Below, in pieces: positions 21,411-34,099 of a stretch of 64,000 nucleotides of DNA; the first letter of the stretch is position 1, and the number at the start of each line of letters is the position of its first letter. Position numbers and translations under genes: made by a program. The stretch lies in NCBI GenBank assembly GCA_958296405.1, contig OY282519.1:186001-250000 (forward strand), given 5' to 3'. The notes below the pieces were generated by a model. The model was not told the origin of the DNA. It saw only the letters and a list, made by a program, of their open reading frames with translations, and made no database searches. This DNA is from an uncultured Pseudomonadales bacterium (lineage in GTDB: Bacteria; Pseudomonadota; Gammaproteobacteria; Pseudomonadales; Azotimanducaceae).

Positions 21411-23390
21411 CTAGTTCAGCACTTGGCGCTGCAGGAACAGCGCTGCGGCCGCCATCTGATAGTCCCGGTTGGCCTTCTTGCGGAAGCCGTGGCCCTCGTC
21501 ACGCGCCACGACGTACCAAACGGGTACGCCCTGCTGCTTCAGCGCCGCCACCATCTGCGCGCTTTCGCTGGCTGGCACGCGCGGATCGTTCAGCCCTTGC
21601 GAGATGAAGAGCGGCTTGGTCATCCGCTCCACTTGGTTGAGCGGCGAGATGCGCTCGAGGAAGGCACGCATTTCCGGGTCTCGCTCGTCGCCGTATTCGG
21701 CGCGCCGCAGGTCGCGCCGGTAGCCTTGCGTCGTGGTTAAGAACGTGACGAAACTGCTGATGCCGACGCGATCGATGCCGGCGCGCAGCCGGTCGCCGAA
21801 GTGCGCCAAGGACGCGAGCACCATGTAGCCGCCGTAGGAGCCGCCCATCACGGCCACGCGGCTCGCGTCCAAATCTTCGCGTTGCGCCAGCCAATCCAGC
21901 AACGCGCCAATGTCGCGCACGCTGTCTTCGCGCAGGTAGCCGTTGTCCAGCTTCAGCCACGTCTTGCCGTAGCCGCTGGAGCCGCGCACGTTCGGCGCCA
22001 CCACCGCGAAGCCCAGCTCGTTCACGAAAAACTGCGTGGTAGAGGAGAACCTTGGGCGGTATTGGCCTTCCGGGCCGCCGTGGATGTCGATGAGCACGGG
22101 ATGCGGCGCGCCGGCGCGCGGTTTGAAGACAAAGGCTGGGATGCGCCGGCCATCAAAGGTTGCGTAGCTCACCAGCGACGGCGCGACAAGCCGCTCCGCC
22201 GAAAGCCCGCCAAGCTCGCTCGCCGTCCAGCGCACGAGGGCGTTCGCTGCCAAATCCACGGCGTAGACATCGCCGGGCGCTTGGGCGCGATTCAATACGA
22301 ATCCTAAGCGCTCACCCCCAGCCGTGAAGGCCGGCGATTGCACGATGCCTTCCGGGATGGCCGGCAGCGGCATCGGCGCCATGCTCGGCAACTGCCGCAC
22401 ATGGAGCGTTGAGAGGCCGCCCTCGTTGGCGACGAACGCGAGCTTGTCGCCATCCGGCGCAAGGATGAAATCCTCCACATCCCAAGGCAGGTCCGGCGTC
22501 AAGCCGGTGACGGCGCCGGTCGCCGCGCGCAGGCGGTGCAAGCCGACGAACTCGCCGCCGAGGTCAGCACTGAAGATGATGTCCTCGCCGTCGGCGGCGT
22601 AGCGCGCATCGTGGATCGCCGCGACGCCGGCGTCCTCGACGAGCCGCCGCAGCGCTCCCGTGGCGAGATCGACCTCATAGAGCCGCGATTCGTTGATGGA
22701 GAAGTATTGGATGGCCAAGAGCCGCGTCTCGTCCGGCGCAAAGTCTGCGGTGGTCCAGCCCGTGCCGCGGCCGGCAACGGCGACGCTGCGCTCCGCGCTC
22801 GGCGCCGCGCAGCTACCGGAAGCCGCGTCGTCACGGCCCAAGGAGCGCACATGGATGTCCCAGTCCACGCCGTTGCGCTCCGTGGTCGTGTAGGCGAAGC
22901 GGCAACCGCTCGCCGCCCACGCCACGCCGGAATAGCGAGACTTGCCGTCCGTCAAGAGCGTGGCCGCGCCAGTTGCAAGGTCGTGCCAAAAAAGCTGGTG
23001 AAACTCGCCGCCGCCCACGTCCTTGGCGAAGATGAAGCCGCTTGCCCCGCGGTTGGGGTTCACCGCGGCATTCCACACGGGTTCCTTGCCGAAGGTGAGT
23101 TGGCGGCGCATGCCAAGCGGGGCATCGACGCGGTGCAGTTGCGACACGTCGCCGAACCGGGTGGCGATGAGCGCGGCATCGCCCAGCCAGCCGGCGAAAC
23201 TGGCTGAACGCGCATTCTGGTAAGCGTTCAGGCGCACCGTGAGTTCCGCCGGAATGGGCGGCACCCCGTCGATCACCAGTTGCCCGCGCACCACCGGCTC
23301 GCCGGACGCCACCCACGCCGGCCACGTCGCGCAAACCATCGCCGCGGCCAGCGCGGCACGGCGGCAGGCGCCCCGGGCGCGGTGGTTCAT
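21411..23390 (-). CDS. S9 family prolyl oligopeptidase-like serine peptidase
   Basis: Probably exported (signal peptide about residues 1-29); 659 residues with a beta-propeller-like N-terminal half and a C-terminal alpha/beta-hydrolase domain. The nucleophile is Ser518 in MGGSYGGYM. The acid and base are in NDPRVPASES and DEGHGFRKKAN. This is the acylaminoacyl/dipeptidyl-peptidase-like branch, so it probably cleaves short peptides in the periplasm. The first codon overlaps the folA stop by four bases, an odd coupling of a nucleotide gene with a peptidase. Confidence 0.9.
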   Translation of the reverse strand: MNHRARGACRRAALAAAMVCATWPAWVASGEPVVRGQLVIDGVPPIPAELTVRLNAYQNARSASFAGWLGDAALIATRFGDVSQLHRVDAPLGMRRQLTFGKEPVWNAAVNPNRGASGFIFAKDVGGGEFHQLFWHDLATGAATLLTDGKSRYSGVAWAASGCRFAYTTTERNGVDWDIHVRSLGRDDAASGSCAAPSAERSVAVAGRGTGWTTADFAPDETRLLAIQYFSINESRLYEVDLATGALRRLVEDAGVAAIHDARYAADGEDIIFSADLGGEFVGLHRLRAATGAVTGLTPDLPWDVEDFILAPDGDKLAFVANEGGLSTLHVRQLPSMAPMPLPAIPEGIVQSPAFTAGGERLGFVLNRAQAPGDVYAVDLAANALVRWTASELGGLSAERLVAPSLVSYATFDGRRIPAFVFKPRAGAPHPVLIDIHGGPEGQYRPRFSSTTQFFVNELGFAVVAPNVRGSSGYGKTWLKLDNGYLREDSVRDIGALLDWLAQREDLDASRVAVMGGSYGGYMVLASLAHFGDRLRAGIDRVGISSFVTFLTTTQGYRRDLRRAEYGDERDPEMRAFLERISPLNQVERMTKPLFISQGLNDPRVPASESAQMVAALKQQGVPVWYVVARDEGHGFRKKANRDYQMAAAALFLQRQVLN

Positions 23391-23929
23391 GCCACTCCCC
23401 GTGCCGCGCCGCCGGGCGCTGTGGCCGGGCGAACGCGGTCCAGGATGCGCACGGTGAAAGCGTGGGCGTGCTCGGCGTCCGCGGGGTAGTTCTCGGTGGA
23501 AATCACTTGGTAATCGTTGAAGTCAAGCGGTGGAAAGAACGTGTCGCCGGCCAGTTCCGCGTCAATCAAGGTGGCGTAAAGGCGATCTGCCCGCGGCGCC
23601 GCCAAGGCGTAGATGTCCGCCCCGCCGGCGATGAAGCATTCGTTCGTGCCGTCCTGCCCGCAACGCGCCTCAGCCAAGCGCAACGCGGCGTCCAAGGTCG
23701 TCGCGACGCAAGCGCCCGGATACTCGCGCCCACTGCGCGAAAGCACGATGTTCATGCGCCCCGGCAGCGGCTGCGGCAGCGTCTCGAACGTGCGGCGCCC
23801 CATGATGACGGGTTTGCCGAGGGTCACGGAGCGGAACAAGGCCGCCTCCTTCGGCAGGCGCCAAGGCAACCCGTCGCCTTGCCCGATGACGCGGTTGCGC
23901 GCCATGGCCCAGATCATGGAAACCCGCAT
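23387..23929 (-). CDS. folA: Dihydrofolate reductase
   Basis: Regenerates tetrahydrofolate used up by ThyA (180 residues). The active-site features are visible: MIWAMARNRVIGQGDGLPW with the Trp-Arg-Leu-Pro loop, the NADPH-binding VIMGRRTFETL and LPGRMNIVLSR, and the FIAGGADIYAL glycine pair. The C-terminal 20 residues are alanine/arginine-rich and add little. It is two codons from thyA on the same strand, the usual functional pair. Confidence 0.95.
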   Translation of the reverse strand: MRVSMIWAMARNRVIGQGDGLPWRLPKEAALFRSVTLGKPVIMGRRTFETLPQPLPGRMNIVLSRSGREYPGACVATTLDAALRLAEARCGQDGTNECFIAGGADIYALAAPRADRLYATLIDAELAGDTFFPPLDFNDYQVISTENYPADAEHAHAFTVRILDRVRPATAPGGAARGVA

Positions 23930-23932
23930 GCG

Positions 23933-24727
23933 CTAGACCGCGATGGGCGCCTTGATGCCGGGGTGCGGGTTGTAGCCGACGAGCTCGAAATCGTCCGCGG
24001 TGAAGGCGAACACATCCTTCACGGCGGGATTCAGCTTGATGGTCGGCGGGGCGCGGGGCGTTCTGGCCAACTGCCGATCAGCCTGTTCGAGGTGGTTGGC
24101 ATAGAGGTGGGCGTCGCCGAAGGTGTGGACGAACTCGCCGGGCGCCAGCCCGGTCGCCTGCGCGATCATCAACGTGAGCAAGGCATACGAGGCGATGTTG
24201 AACGGCACGCCCAAGAACAAGTCTGCGCTGCGCTGATAGAGCTGGCAGGAGAGCTTCCCCTGCGCCACATAGAACTGGAACAGCACATGGCACGGCGGCA
24301 ACGCCATCTTGTCGATGTCCGCCACGTTCCAAGCGGAAACAATGTGCCGCCTGGAGGTCGGGTCGCGCTCGATGGCCTGCACCACGCGCGCCATTTGGTC
24401 GATGGCCTCGCCGTTCGGCGCCTGCCATGAGCGCCACTGCGCTCCATACACCGGGCCGAGTTCGCCATGCTCGTCCGCCCATTCATCCCAGATGGTGACG
24501 TTGTTGTCCTTGAGGTAGCGGATGTTCGTGCTGCCGCGCAGGAACCACAGCAGTTCGTGGACGATGAGCCGCAGCAACACCTTTTTGGTGGTGACCAAGG
24601 GGAAGCCGGCGGCCAAGTCGAACCGCAGCTGATGGCCGAACACGCTATAGACGCCCGTGCCGGTGCGGTCGTCCTTGTACACGCCGTGCTGGCGCACATG
24701 GCGCATGAGGTCCAAGTACTGCTTCAT
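23933..24727 (-). CDS. thyA: Thymidylate synthase
   Basis: Makes dTMP from dUMP and methylene-tetrahydrofolate. It is 264 residues, the same length as E. coli ThyA. The catalytic nucleophile is Cys146 in [12 protein letters not shown], and the folate/dUMP-binding stretches [15 protein letters not shown] and [15 protein letters not shown] are present. The ATG overlaps the lgt stop by four bases; folA follows. The lgt-thyA-folA order matches many gammaproteobacteria. Confidence 0.97.
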   Translation of the reverse strand: MKQYLDLMRHVRQHGVYKDDRTGTGVYSVFGHQLRFDLAAGFPLVTTKKVLLRLIVHELLWFLRGSTNIRYLKDNNVTIWDEWADEHGELGPVYGAQWRSWQAPNGEAIDQMARVVQAIERDPTSRRHIVSAWNVADIDKMALPPCHVLFQFYVAQGKLSCQLYQRSADLFLGVPFNIASYALLTLMIAQATGLAPGEFVHTFGDAHLYANHLEQADRQLARTPRAPPTIKLNPAVKDVFAFTADDFELVGYNPHPGIKAPIAV

Positions 24728-25533
24728 CGCGCCGCCGGCTGGCGCATCAACAAGAAGATGCCGATGGCCACCATCGGGATGGAAAGCAACTGCCCCATGG
24801 AAAGCCAGTCTAACGCGACGAATCCCAAGTGCGCGTCCGGCTGGCGCCAGAACTCGGTGACGAAGCGCAGGGCGCCATAGGCCGCGAGGAACAGGCCCGT
24901 CACGGCGCCGTCAGCGCGGCGGCGCAAGGCGTAGAGCCATACGATGACGAACAGCGCCACGCCCTCGGCCAGGGCTTGGTAGAGGCTCGATACGTGCCGC
25001 AGCACCGGTTCGTGCTCGCCGAAGCAACCCAAGGCGTGCTCGCGCACGGCGAAGCACGGGAAATGCGCCCCCCACGCCACGTCCGTCACCCGCCCCGGCA
25101 ATTCGGTGTTGATGAAGTTGCCCACGCGCCCCAGCCCCAACCCGATGGGCACCAAGGGGGCGACGAAGTCCGCCACTTCAAGCAGGCTTCTGCCCCGCCG
25201 CCGCCCCCACAGCCACATCGCCACGCAAACGCCCAACAGGCCGCCGTGGAACGACATGCCGCCTTCCCACACGCGCAGCAGCCACAACGGGTCTGCCAAG
25301 AAGGTGTCAAAGCCGTACACGAGAACAAAGCCGGCGCGCCCGCCGAGCACCACGCCGGCAACGCCGTGGAAGATGATGTCCGACAAGTCTGCCCGTTCGA
25401 ACCCCGCGCGCGGCGCCCGCCACGCGCCGAGCGCGTAGACGACGGCGAACGCCAACAGGTACATGAGGCCATACCAACGGATTTGCAGCGGCCCCAAGCC
25501 GAAAATCACCGGGTCGAACTGCGGATAGTGCAT
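24724..25533 (-). CDS. lgt: Phosphatidylglycerol-prolipoprotein diacylglyceryl transferase
   Basis: Inner-membrane enzyme that attaches diacylglycerol to the lipobox cysteine of prolipoproteins (269 residues, about seven membrane segments). The Lgt signature [18 protein letters not shown] is present, as is the N-terminal [12 protein letters not shown] with conserved Tyr and the [11 protein letters not shown] motif with the essential His. The ATG at 25533 gives the standard N-terminus; the open frame upstream has no Lgt similarity. It heads the lgt-thyA-folA-S9 group. Confidence 0.95.
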   Translation of the reverse strand: MHYPQFDPVIFGLGPLQIRWYGLMYLLAFAVVYALGAWRAPRAGFERADLSDIIFHGVAGVVLGGRAGFVLVYGFDTFLADPLWLLRVWEGGMSFHGGLLGVCVAMWLWGRRRGRSLLEVADFVAPLVPIGLGLGRVGNFINTELPGRVTDVAWGAHFPCFAVREHALGCFGEHEPVLRHVSSLYQALAEGVALFVIVWLYALRRRADGAVTGLFLAAYGALRFVTEFWRQPDAHLGFVALDWLSMGQLLSIPMVAIGIFLLMRQPAAR

Positions 25534-25590
25534 GGTGTATGCTCGCGCCTCGCCCTCGAATCGCGGCGCCTTTGCGCCGCTGCCAAGAAA

Positions 25591-26367
25591 GTGTGCCTCA
25601 TCCTGTTCTCGTATTGTGAGCGCCCTGGGCGGCCGCTGTTGGTGGCGGCGAACCGGGACGAGTTCTACGCCCGCCCCGCGCACCCCGCCGGCTACTGGCA
25701 GGATGCGCCGCAGGTGTTCGCCGGGCGCGACCTCATCGGTGGCGGCACTTGGCTGGGCGTCGCGACCAGCGGGCGTTTCGCCGCCCTCACCAACTTCACG
25801 GACTTCGACTTGCCGGCGCACCCAACGCCCTCCCGCGGCGACCTGCCGAAGCGCTTCCTAGACGGCAACGAATCTGCATTGGACTATGCGCGGAACATCG
25901 ACGGGGAGCGCTACCAAGGCTTCAATCTGATCGTCTTCGACGGCGATGAGTTGGTGTACGCCTGCAACCGGACGGGTGCTGCGCGCGTGCTGGCGCCCGG
26001 CGCCTACGGCCTCGCCAATGCGCCCTTGGACGAGGTGTGGCCGAAATCCGCCCGCGGCGTGGCGGCGCTCGGCGCACTGACAGACGACGCGCCCCCGGAA
26101 GCTTTGCTCGACGTGCTGCGCGACGAGTCTGAAGGTTACTTGGCGGACGGCGGCGAGCCGGAAAGCGCCCGCCGCGCCACCCCGGCGTTCCTGCGCGGCA
26201 ATGAATATGGCACCCGCGCCAGCACCGCGGTGGCCTTTGAGGGTGGGCGCATCGACTTCATCGAGCAGCTCTATGGGCCGCTGGGCGCGCCGGGCGGGCG
26301 CGTGGCCGCGCACATTCCCATCGAGCGCGCCACGCGGGCGCCAGCGCACTCGAGCCGGAGCGCCTGA
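25591..26367 (+). CDS. TANGO2/NRDE-family protein
   Basis: Protein of 258 residues with the family hallmarks: cysteine at position 2 (start CLILF) and NRDEFYARP about 20 residues later, then GGGTWLGVATSGRFAALTNF. TANGO2 proteins have an Ntn-hydrolase-like N-terminus; the cellular role, recently linked to haem or lipid handling in eukaryotes, is unsettled in bacteria. The start is a GTG at 25591, chosen because it places the cysteine second; the longer open frame upstream is antisense to lgt. Divergent from lgt with only 57 bases between. Confidence 0.82.
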   Translation: MCLILFSYCERPGRPLLVAANRDEFYARPAHPAGYWQDAPQVFAGRDLIGGGTWLGVATSGRFAALTNFTDFDLPAHPTPSRGDLPKRFLDGNESALDYARNIDGERYQGFNLIVFDGDELVYACNRTGAARVLAPGAYGLANAPLDEVWPKSARGVAALGALTDDAPPEALLDVLRDESEGYLADGGEPESARRATPAFLRGNEYGTRASTAVAFEGGRIDFIEQLYGPLGAPGGRVAAHIPIERATRAPAHSSRSA

Positions 26368-26370
26368 CGC

Positions 26371-27153
26371 ATGGAATGTCGCCTTGATGGCAAAACGGCG
26401 TTGGTCACGGGCGCGAGCCTAGGGCTGGGACGCGCGATGGCCACAACATTCCACGCCGCCGGCGCCAAGGTGGCGCTGTTGGCACGGCGGGCAGAACCCC
26501 TTGAAGACGCATGCGCAGCCATTAACGAACAGCCGGGCGGCGGCGCGCGCGCCTACGTTTGCGACGTGACGGACGCCGCCCAAATCGAGGCGACTCACGC
26601 CAAGATCGCGCGCGAGCTGGGCGCCGTGGACATCCTCGTCAACAACGCCGGCCAATCCCAAACCGGCGCGTTCGAGGACATCACCGACGCCGTTTGGCAA
26701 GCCGATCTCGACCTCAAGCTGTTCGCCGCCATCCGCCTCGCGCGGCTCGCGTTTCCCGGCATGAAGGCGCGCCGTTGGGGGCGCATCATCAACGTGCTGA
26801 ACACCGCCGCCAAGGCGCCGCCGCCCGGCTCTGCGCCCACCTCCGTCTCGCGCGCCGCGGGGATGGCCTTGATGAAGGTGCTGAGCGGCGAGGGCGCACC
26901 CCACAACGTGTTGGTGAACGCACTGATGATTGGCAGCATCAAGTCGGACCAGATTCGTCGGGCGTGGGCAGCGTCCGGGTCAAACGCGCCACTGGATGAC
27001 TTCACGGCGGCCGCCGGCAAGCGGCTGCCCATGGGCCGCATGGGCGAAGCCGAAGAATGCGCCAACGTGGCGTTGTTCCTGGCCTCGGACGCGGCTTCCT
27101 ATGTGACTGGCTGCGCGATCAACATGGACGGCGGGCTGTCGCGGGTGGTTTGA
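26371..27153 (+). CDS. SDR-family protein without the usual catalytic Tyr/Lys
   Basis: Short-chain dehydrogenase/reductase fold of 260 residues. The cofactor site TGASLGLGRAMA (about 13-24) and the NNAG motif (VNNAGQSQ) are intact. The expected Tyr-x3-Lys is replaced in APTSVSRAAGMAL, where serine and arginine take those places. The C-terminal MDGG is present. It may be a specialised SDR subfamily or bind the cofactor without classical catalysis. Three bases after the TANGO2 gene, so the two probably form an operon. Confidence 0.82.
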   Translation: MECRLDGKTALVTGASLGLGRAMATTFHAAGAKVALLARRAEPLEDACAAINEQPGGGARAYVCDVTDAAQIEATHAKIARELGAVDILVNNAGQSQTGAFEDITDAVWQADLDLKLFAAIRLARLAFPGMKARRWGRIINVLNTAAKAPPPGSAPTSVSRAAGMALMKVLSGEGAPHNVLVNALMIGSIKSDQIRRAWAASGSNAPLDDFTAAAGKRLPMGRMGEAEECANVALFLASDAASYVTGCAINMDGGLSRVV

Positions 27154-27212
27154 GGCCAGCCCCGGGCCATACGCTTTCCGCTTGCGGGGCCGCGGCAACC
27201 GCGCGGCCGCCG

Positions 27213-29498
27213 TCAAGACACCTCTGGCACGGCATGCCGCGGCACCACCCTGCCGAGCCCCAACTTCACCAGTTCCTTGCGCAGGAAGTCGTGGATGGCG
27301 TTGGCGTCCGTCATGCGCAAGGCGCGCGCCAAGATGCGGCGGCAATCCAACAGCGACACCTGGCGAATCGTCCACTTCACCTTCGGCAGGTTGGCGGCGT
27401 TCATGGACAGCACGTCATAGCCCATGCCGACGCACAGCACCGCGCCCTCTGGCGTGCCCGCCAGTTCGCCGCAAATGCCGATGCCCTTGCCTTCGGCGTG
27501 GGCCGCCTTCGCCACCTCGCGCATGGCGAGCAACACTGCCGGGTGGACATCCCGGTAAAGCTGCGCGACGCGCGGGTTGTTGCGGTCCACCGCCAGCATG
27601 TACTGGGTGAGGTCGTTCGAGCCGACGGCGAGGAAATCCACCACCTTGGCGATCTGCCGCGCCAAGTACACCGCCGCCGGCACCTCGATCATCACGCCGA
27701 TCAACGGCCGCTTCGCGTCGTAGCCTTCTTCCACCACCTCGCGGTGGCCGCGTTCCACCAGCGCGATGGCCTCATGCACTTCCTCGAGGCCGCTCACCAT
27801 CGGCAGCATGATGCGCAGCACCCCCTCCAAGCCGGCGTTGGCCTTGATCATGGCGCGCACCTGCGCCATGAAGATTTCCGGGTGGTCGAGGGTGACGCGG
27901 ATGCCGCGCCAGCCGAGGAACGGGTTGTCCTCTGTAATCGGGAAGTAAGAGAGGGACTTGTCGCCGCCGATGTCCAAGGTGCGCATGGTCACCGGGCGCG
28001 GGTCGAAGGCGACCATGTGGTCGCGGTAGATGGCGCGCTGCTCCTCTTCGGTTGGAAAGCGGTCTTCCGTCATGAACGGCACTTCGGTGCGGAACAAGCC
28101 GATGCCCTCGGCGCCGCGGTCCAGCGAGCGCGTGAGGTCTCCCACCAAGCCGATGTTCACCCACATCGAAATGAGTTGGCCATCGCGCGTCTTGCAGGGC
28201 AACTCGCGCAGTTCCTCCAACTCTTCGGCGAACTCGCGTTCCTCGTCCATCAACGCGGTGTAGTGGTCGATGACGGCGCGCGACGGATTCGCCACCACGG
28301 TGCCATAGAAACCGTCCACAACCACGGTGCGGTTCTCAACCCCGTACAGCGGCACGTCCGCCGCCCCCATGACCGCGGGAACGTCCATGGCGCGCGCCAA
28401 GATGGCGACATGCGAATACCGCGAACCCTTGTGCGACACGATGCCGCGCAGCTGTTCCACCGGGATGTCGCTCAGCATCGATGCGGTCACCTCGCTGCCG
28501 ACGAGCACCACCTCGCCGGACGGGTGGCTGCGCGGCTTGCGGATGTTCTGCAGATAAGCCAACACGCGCTGCCCTAGCTCGCGCACGTCCGCGGCGCGCT
28601 CACGCAGGTAAGAATCCTCCATCTGCTCGAAGGCGCGCGTGTGTTGGCCGATCACTTGGCGCAGCGCCCCTTGCGCCCATTGCCCTGCGCGCACCCGCTC
28701 GCGCACTTCCTCGGCGAAGGCGTCGTCGTCCAGCATGTGCAGATACGCTTCGAACAGCGCGTGCTCCTCGGCCGGCAGGCTGGATTTGAGCTGTTCGCCG
28801 AGGCGCTCAATGTCGGCGCGCACCTGGCCGATGGCGCTGTCGAACATCTTGAGCTCTTGGGGGATGTCCTGCGCGGCTTTGTCCGGCACTTTGTCCAACG
28901 CTGCGGCCGGGTGCGACACCACCGTCGTGCCGATGCCGATGCCCGGCGCGCCGGCCACCCCCTCGAAGCGCGTGTCCTGCTGCTCGGTGCGGTCCTCCAT
29001 CAGCGCCTTGATCTCGTCGGTGGCCTCGGCGTGCGCGACCACCGCCGCGAGCTGCGCCGCGAGCGTCACCAGAAAGGCTTCTTCGTCTTCGTCGAACTTG
29101 CGCGTTTCCCGCTGCCGCACCACCACCACGCCGAGCACGCGCCGCAAGTGGATGATCGGCACGCCGAGGAAAGCGTGGAACGCTTCATCGCCCATCTCCG
29201 GCAGATGGATGAAGCGCGGATGCCGCGGCGCGTCATCCAAGTTCACCGGCTCCGCGCGCTCCGCAGCGACTCCCACCAGCCCCTCGCCGGGGCGCAGCAC
29301 CACTTGGCCGATGGCCGCTGGATTGGCGCCTTCGGCGGCGACTAGGTGGAAGTTGCCGGTGGCGCGGTTGACGATGTAGATGGTGCAGGTGCCGGTGTCC
29401 AAGGCGGCGCGCACGCGGGCGACCATCGTCTCCAGCGCAGCCTCGAACCCAGCGGCGACGCTGACGTCCTGAACGATGCGGCGCAGGTCTTCAAGCAC
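27213..29498 (-). CDS. ptsP: Phosphoenolpyruvate-protein phosphotransferase PtsP (EI-Ntr)
   Basis: First component of the nitrogen-related phosphotransferase relay, passing phosphate from PEP to NPr and PtsN (761 residues; E. coli PtsP 748). Domains: GAF sensor (about 5-155), swivelling phosphohistidine domain with active His363 in [13 protein letters not shown], and a PEP-binding TIM barrel with [12 protein letters not shown] and a [14 protein letters not shown] motif. The start is a GTG at 29498 that overlaps the rppH stop by eight bases; an open extension of 18 codons upstream lies wholly inside rppH. No ptsN or ptsO gene is nearby. Confidence 0.94.
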   Translation of the reverse strand: MLEDLRRIVQDVSVAAGFEAALETMVARVRAALDTGTCTIYIVNRATGNFHLVAAEGANPAAIGQVVLRPGEGLVGVAAERAEPVNLDDAPRHPRFIHLPEMGDEAFHAFLGVPIIHLRRVLGVVVVRQRETRKFDEDEEAFLVTLAAQLAAVVAHAEATDEIKALMEDRTEQQDTRFEGVAGAPGIGIGTTVVSHPAAALDKVPDKAAQDIPQELKMFDSAIGQVRADIERLGEQLKSSLPAEEHALFEAYLHMLDDDAFAEEVRERVRAGQWAQGALRQVIGQHTRAFEQMEDSYLRERAADVRELGQRVLAYLQNIRKPRSHPSGEVVLVGSEVTASMLSDIPVEQLRGIVSHKGSRYSHVAILARAMDVPAVMGAADVPLYGVENRTVVVDGFYGTVVANPSRAVIDHYTALMDEEREFAEELEELRELPCKTRDGQLISMWVNIGLVGDLTRSLDRGAEGIGLFRTEVPFMTEDRFPTEEEQRAIYRDHMVAFDPRPVTMRTLDIGGDKSLSYFPITEDNPFLGWRGIRVTLDHPEIFMAQVRAMIKANAGLEGVLRIMLPMVSGLEEVHEAIALVERGHREVVEEGYDAKRPLIGVMIEVPAAVYLARQIAKVVDFLAVGSNDLTQYMLAVDRNNPRVAQLYRDVHPAVLLAMREVAKAAHAEGKGIGICGELAGTPEGAVLCVGMGYDVLSMNAANLPKVKWTIRQVSLLDCRRILARALRMTDANAIHDFLRKELVKLGLGRVVPRHAVPEVS

Positions 29499-29988
29499 GT
29501 TCGTCGATGACCAGCGCCGGCGCCAGTTCCTTGAGCGCGCGCCGGTAAACATTGCGCTTGAAGGACACGACCTTGCCGACGGGATACCAGTAGCTCACCC
29601 AGCGCCAGTCATCGAACTCGGGCTTGTCGGAAGACGCCACATGCACGTCTGCATCGGCGCACAAGAGCCGCAGCAGGAACCACTTTTGCTTCTGCCCCTT
29701 GAAGTGCGGCGCGGAATCGTGGCGCCGCATGCGCGCCGGCAGCCGATAGCGCAGCCAACCGCGCGTGACGCCGAGCACCGCCACTTGGTCCGCCTCGAGC
29801 CCCACTTCCTCGCCGAGTTCGCGGAACAACGCATCCCGCGGCGATTCCGCGTCTTGGATGCCGCCTTGGGGGAACTGCCAAGCATCGCGGCCACCGATGC
29901 GCCGCGCCCACAGCACTTGGCCTTGGTCGTTCGTCAACACGATGCCGATGTTGGGCCGGTAACCGTCGGCGTCCAGTCTTTCGCCCAT
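29491..29988 (-). CDS. rppH: RNA pyrophosphohydrolase RppH
   Basis: Nudix hydrolase of 165 residues that removes pyrophosphate from 5'-triphosphate mRNA and starts 5'-end-dependent decay. The Nudix box runs from Gly42 to Leu64, with the REL-GEE core complete. The N-terminal [13 protein letters not shown] and the [13 protein letters not shown] segment are typical. The start at 29988 has GGGAGG at good distance; an ATG ten codons earlier is possible. It overlaps ptsP, as in E. coli and Pseudomonas. Confidence 0.94.
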   Translation of the reverse strand: MGERLDADGYRPNIGIVLTNDQGQVLWARRIGGRDAWQFPQGGIQDAESPRDALFRELGEEVGLEADQVAVLGVTRGWLRYRLPARMRRHDSAPHFKGQKQKWFLLRLLCADADVHVASSDKPEFDDWRWVSYWYPVGKVVSFKRNVYRRALKELAPALVIDERA

Positions 29989-30159
29989 GTCCGCGCCTCC
30001 CGGGCCACCACCTTCCACTGCCTCCCCTCTCTATCCCCTCCCGGGGGCCGCAAGCGCCTTGTGCCCGTTTCGGGCGCCGTCTGAAGCCCGCCGATGCGTA
30101 GGCATTGTTCCACATAAGCTATCATCCGCCAAAGTCCGCCACCCGGCTTGCTGGCCCAG

Positions 30160-32220
<2,061 letters not shown>

Positions 32221-32328
32221 CGGCCACCCGCCTCGGCGCGGGCCCCAAAGCGGAAGCGCGGAAGAACGGAAAAGCAACGCGGCAGATCAGCGCGGAAGAA
32301 AAGCCAAAGCTGCAGTGCCCGGCCCGCC

Positions 32329-32895
32329 TCAAGCCTTCGGCAACGTCACCCCGCGCTGCCCTTGGTACTTGCCGTCCCGATCCTTGTAGCTCGTCTCGCA
32401 TGGCTCATCGGCTTGGAAGAAGAGGAGTTGCGCCACGCCCTCGTTGGCGTAGATGCGCGCCGGCAGGCTGGTGGTGTTGGAGAACTCCAAGGTGACGTGG
32501 CCTTCCCACTCCGGTTCCAGCGGCGTCACGTTCACGATGATGCCGCAGCGCGCGTAGGTGGACTTCCCCACGCACAGCGTCAACACGTCGCGCGGGATGC
32601 GGAAGAACTCGATGGTGCTCGCCAGCGCAAACGAGTTGGGGGGCACGATGCAGCTGTCGCCCGCGACATCGACGAAGCTCTTGTCGTCGAACGCCTTCGG
32701 GTCCACCGTCGCCGAGTGGATGTTGGTGAACACCTTGAACAGCGGCGCGCAGCGCACGTCATAGCCGTAGCTCGACGTGCCGAACGAAATGACGCGGCGG
32801 CCGTCCACGGCGCGCACTTGGCCCGGCTCGAAAGGCTCGATCATGCCCCGCGTCTGGGCCATCTCCCGAATCCAGCGGTCCGAGCGAATCGTCAT
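32329..32895 (-). CDS. dcd: dCTP deaminase
   Basis: Deaminates dCTP to dUTP, feeding dTMP synthesis (188 residues, the usual bacterial length). Conserved parts: [10 protein letters not shown], the substrate loop [12 protein letters not shown], the nucleotide-contacting [13 protein letters not shown], and [20 protein letters not shown] holding the catalytic glutamate. It lies six bases downstream of mrp on the same strand. Confidence 0.95.
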   Translation of the reverse strand: MTIRSDRWIREMAQTRGMIEPFEPGQVRAVDGRRVISFGTSSYGYDVRCAPLFKVFTNIHSATVDPKAFDDKSFVDVAGDSCIVPPNSFALASTIEFFRIPRDVLTLCVGKSTYARCGIIVNVTPLEPEWEGHVTLEFSNTTSLPARIYANEGVAQLLFFQADEPCETSYKDRDGKYQGQRGVTLPKA

Positions 32896-32901
32896 GGCGC
32901 G

Positions 32902-33948
32902 CTATTCCATGCGGATGGTCGGCGCCGGCGCGGCGCGCCGCAGGGTGCGCCATGCGAGGGCAGCCATGCGCCGCGCCGTGTCCCGATACAGCGCCGCGAT
33001 CGCGCCATCCGGGTCGCTCACCACCGTCGGGCGGCCGGCGTCCGTCTGTTCGCGGATGGTGGGGGCGAGGGGAAACGCGCCCAGCAGTTCCGCGCCATAT
33101 TCCTCCGCCACGCGCCCGCCGCCGCCGGCGGCGAAGATGTGGTGCCGCTTGCCGCAGCCATCACAGTCGAAGTAGCTCATGTTCTCCACCACCCCCAAGA
33201 TCGGCACATTCACCTTGGCGAACATTTCGATGCCCTTGCGGGCGTCCGCCAACGCGATGTCCTGGGGGGTGGTCACGATCACCGCGCCGGCCACCGGCGC
33301 GCTTTGCGAGAGCGTGAGTTGGATGTCGCCGGTGCCCGGCGGCATGTCGACGATGAGGTAGTCCAGGCCGCCCCACGCCGTTTGCTTCAGCAACTGCTGC
33401 AACGCGCCGGACGCCATGGGGCCGCGCCATGCCATTGGCGTGCGCTCCGTCACCAACATGCTCATGGACATGGCCTCGATGCCGTGCGCCTTGATGGGCA
33501 CAAACGTGCGTTCGTCGCGCACTTCGGGGCGGCGCCCTTCGGGCACGCCGAGCATGATGCCTTGATTGGGGCCGTGGATGTCCGCATCGAGGATGCCCAC
33601 GCGCGCGCCGATGCGGTCCAGCGCCAACGCCAAGTTGACGGCGGTGGTGGACTTGCCGACGCCCCCCTTGCCGGAGGCGACGGCGATGAGATTCTTGACG
33701 CCGTCCATGCCCTTCGCGCGCGGCGCCTCGAAGGCGAGCGTCAGCTCCACCTCGGCACCCAGCCACTCGGAGACGGCGCGCGCATACTCGGCTTCCAAGC
33801 CGGCCACGGGGTAGCCCAAGCGCACGTCGGCCAGCCATTTGCCATCCCGCCGCGCGCTGCGGCGCACGGCGCCGAGCTCGCCCCACGCATCGCCGAGAAT
33901 CGGGTCCCTAAAGGATTCGAGAGAGGAGGATTCGAGGGATTGCGCCAT
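32902..33948 (-). CDS. apbC: Iron-sulfur cluster carrier protein Mrp/ApbC
   Basis: P-loop ATPase of the Mrp/NBP35 class, 348 residues, that carries Fe-S clusters to apoproteins. An N-terminal DUF59/MIP18-like domain (about 10-75) precedes the ATPase domain, whose deviant Walker A is GKGGVGKST at 93-101. The cluster-binding CxxC is Cys262 and Cys265 ([12 protein letters not shown]). Divergent from metG, next to it as in many gammaproteobacteria. Confidence 0.94.
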   Translation of the reverse strand: MAQSLESSSLESFRDPILGDAWGELGAVRRSARRDGKWLADVRLGYPVAGLEAEYARAVSEWLGAEVELTLAFEAPRAKGMDGVKNLIAVASGKGGVGKSTTAVNLALALDRIGARVGILDADIHGPNQGIMLGVPEGRRPEVRDERTFVPIKAHGIEAMSMSMLVTERTPMAWRGPMASGALQQLLKQTAWGGLDYLIVDMPPGTGDIQLTLSQSAPVAGAVIVTTPQDIALADARKGIEMFAKVNVPILGVVENMSYFDCDGCGKRHHIFAAGGGGRVAEEYGAELLGAFPLAPTIREQTDAGRPTVVSDPDGAIAALYRDTARRMAALAWRTLRRAAPAPTIRME

Positions 33949-33992
33949 CGCCGCGCTGCCCGCGGCCCACGCCGCCCAAGTTGGGGCACAGA

Positions 33993-33998
33993 ATTATA
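33993..33998 (-). promoter_or_regulatory. Putative -10 element upstream of apbC
   Basis: A perfect TATAAT on the minus strand inside strongly GC-rich sequence, 45 bases before the apbC start. No good -35 hexamer is found at 16-18 bases, so the assignment rests on the -10 alone. The facing plus strand has TATTCT at 34002-34007 with TTGGGG upstream (15-base spacing), a weak candidate for metG. Confidence 0.35.
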
Positions 33999-34099
33999 GG
34001 GTATTCTTGCTCTTCCATAGGTCCATAAGCCGCGGCTTGGGTCTTTGCGCGGCTGTGCGGCGCAACACCCCCGGTGGCGCCCGCGTCGAGAACACCGCA

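Noticed and set aside
27057-28577. Plus-strand open frame of 506 codons opposite ptsP
   Set aside because: Histidine/arginine-rich shadow of ptsP; the PtsP reading is full length and has all motifs.
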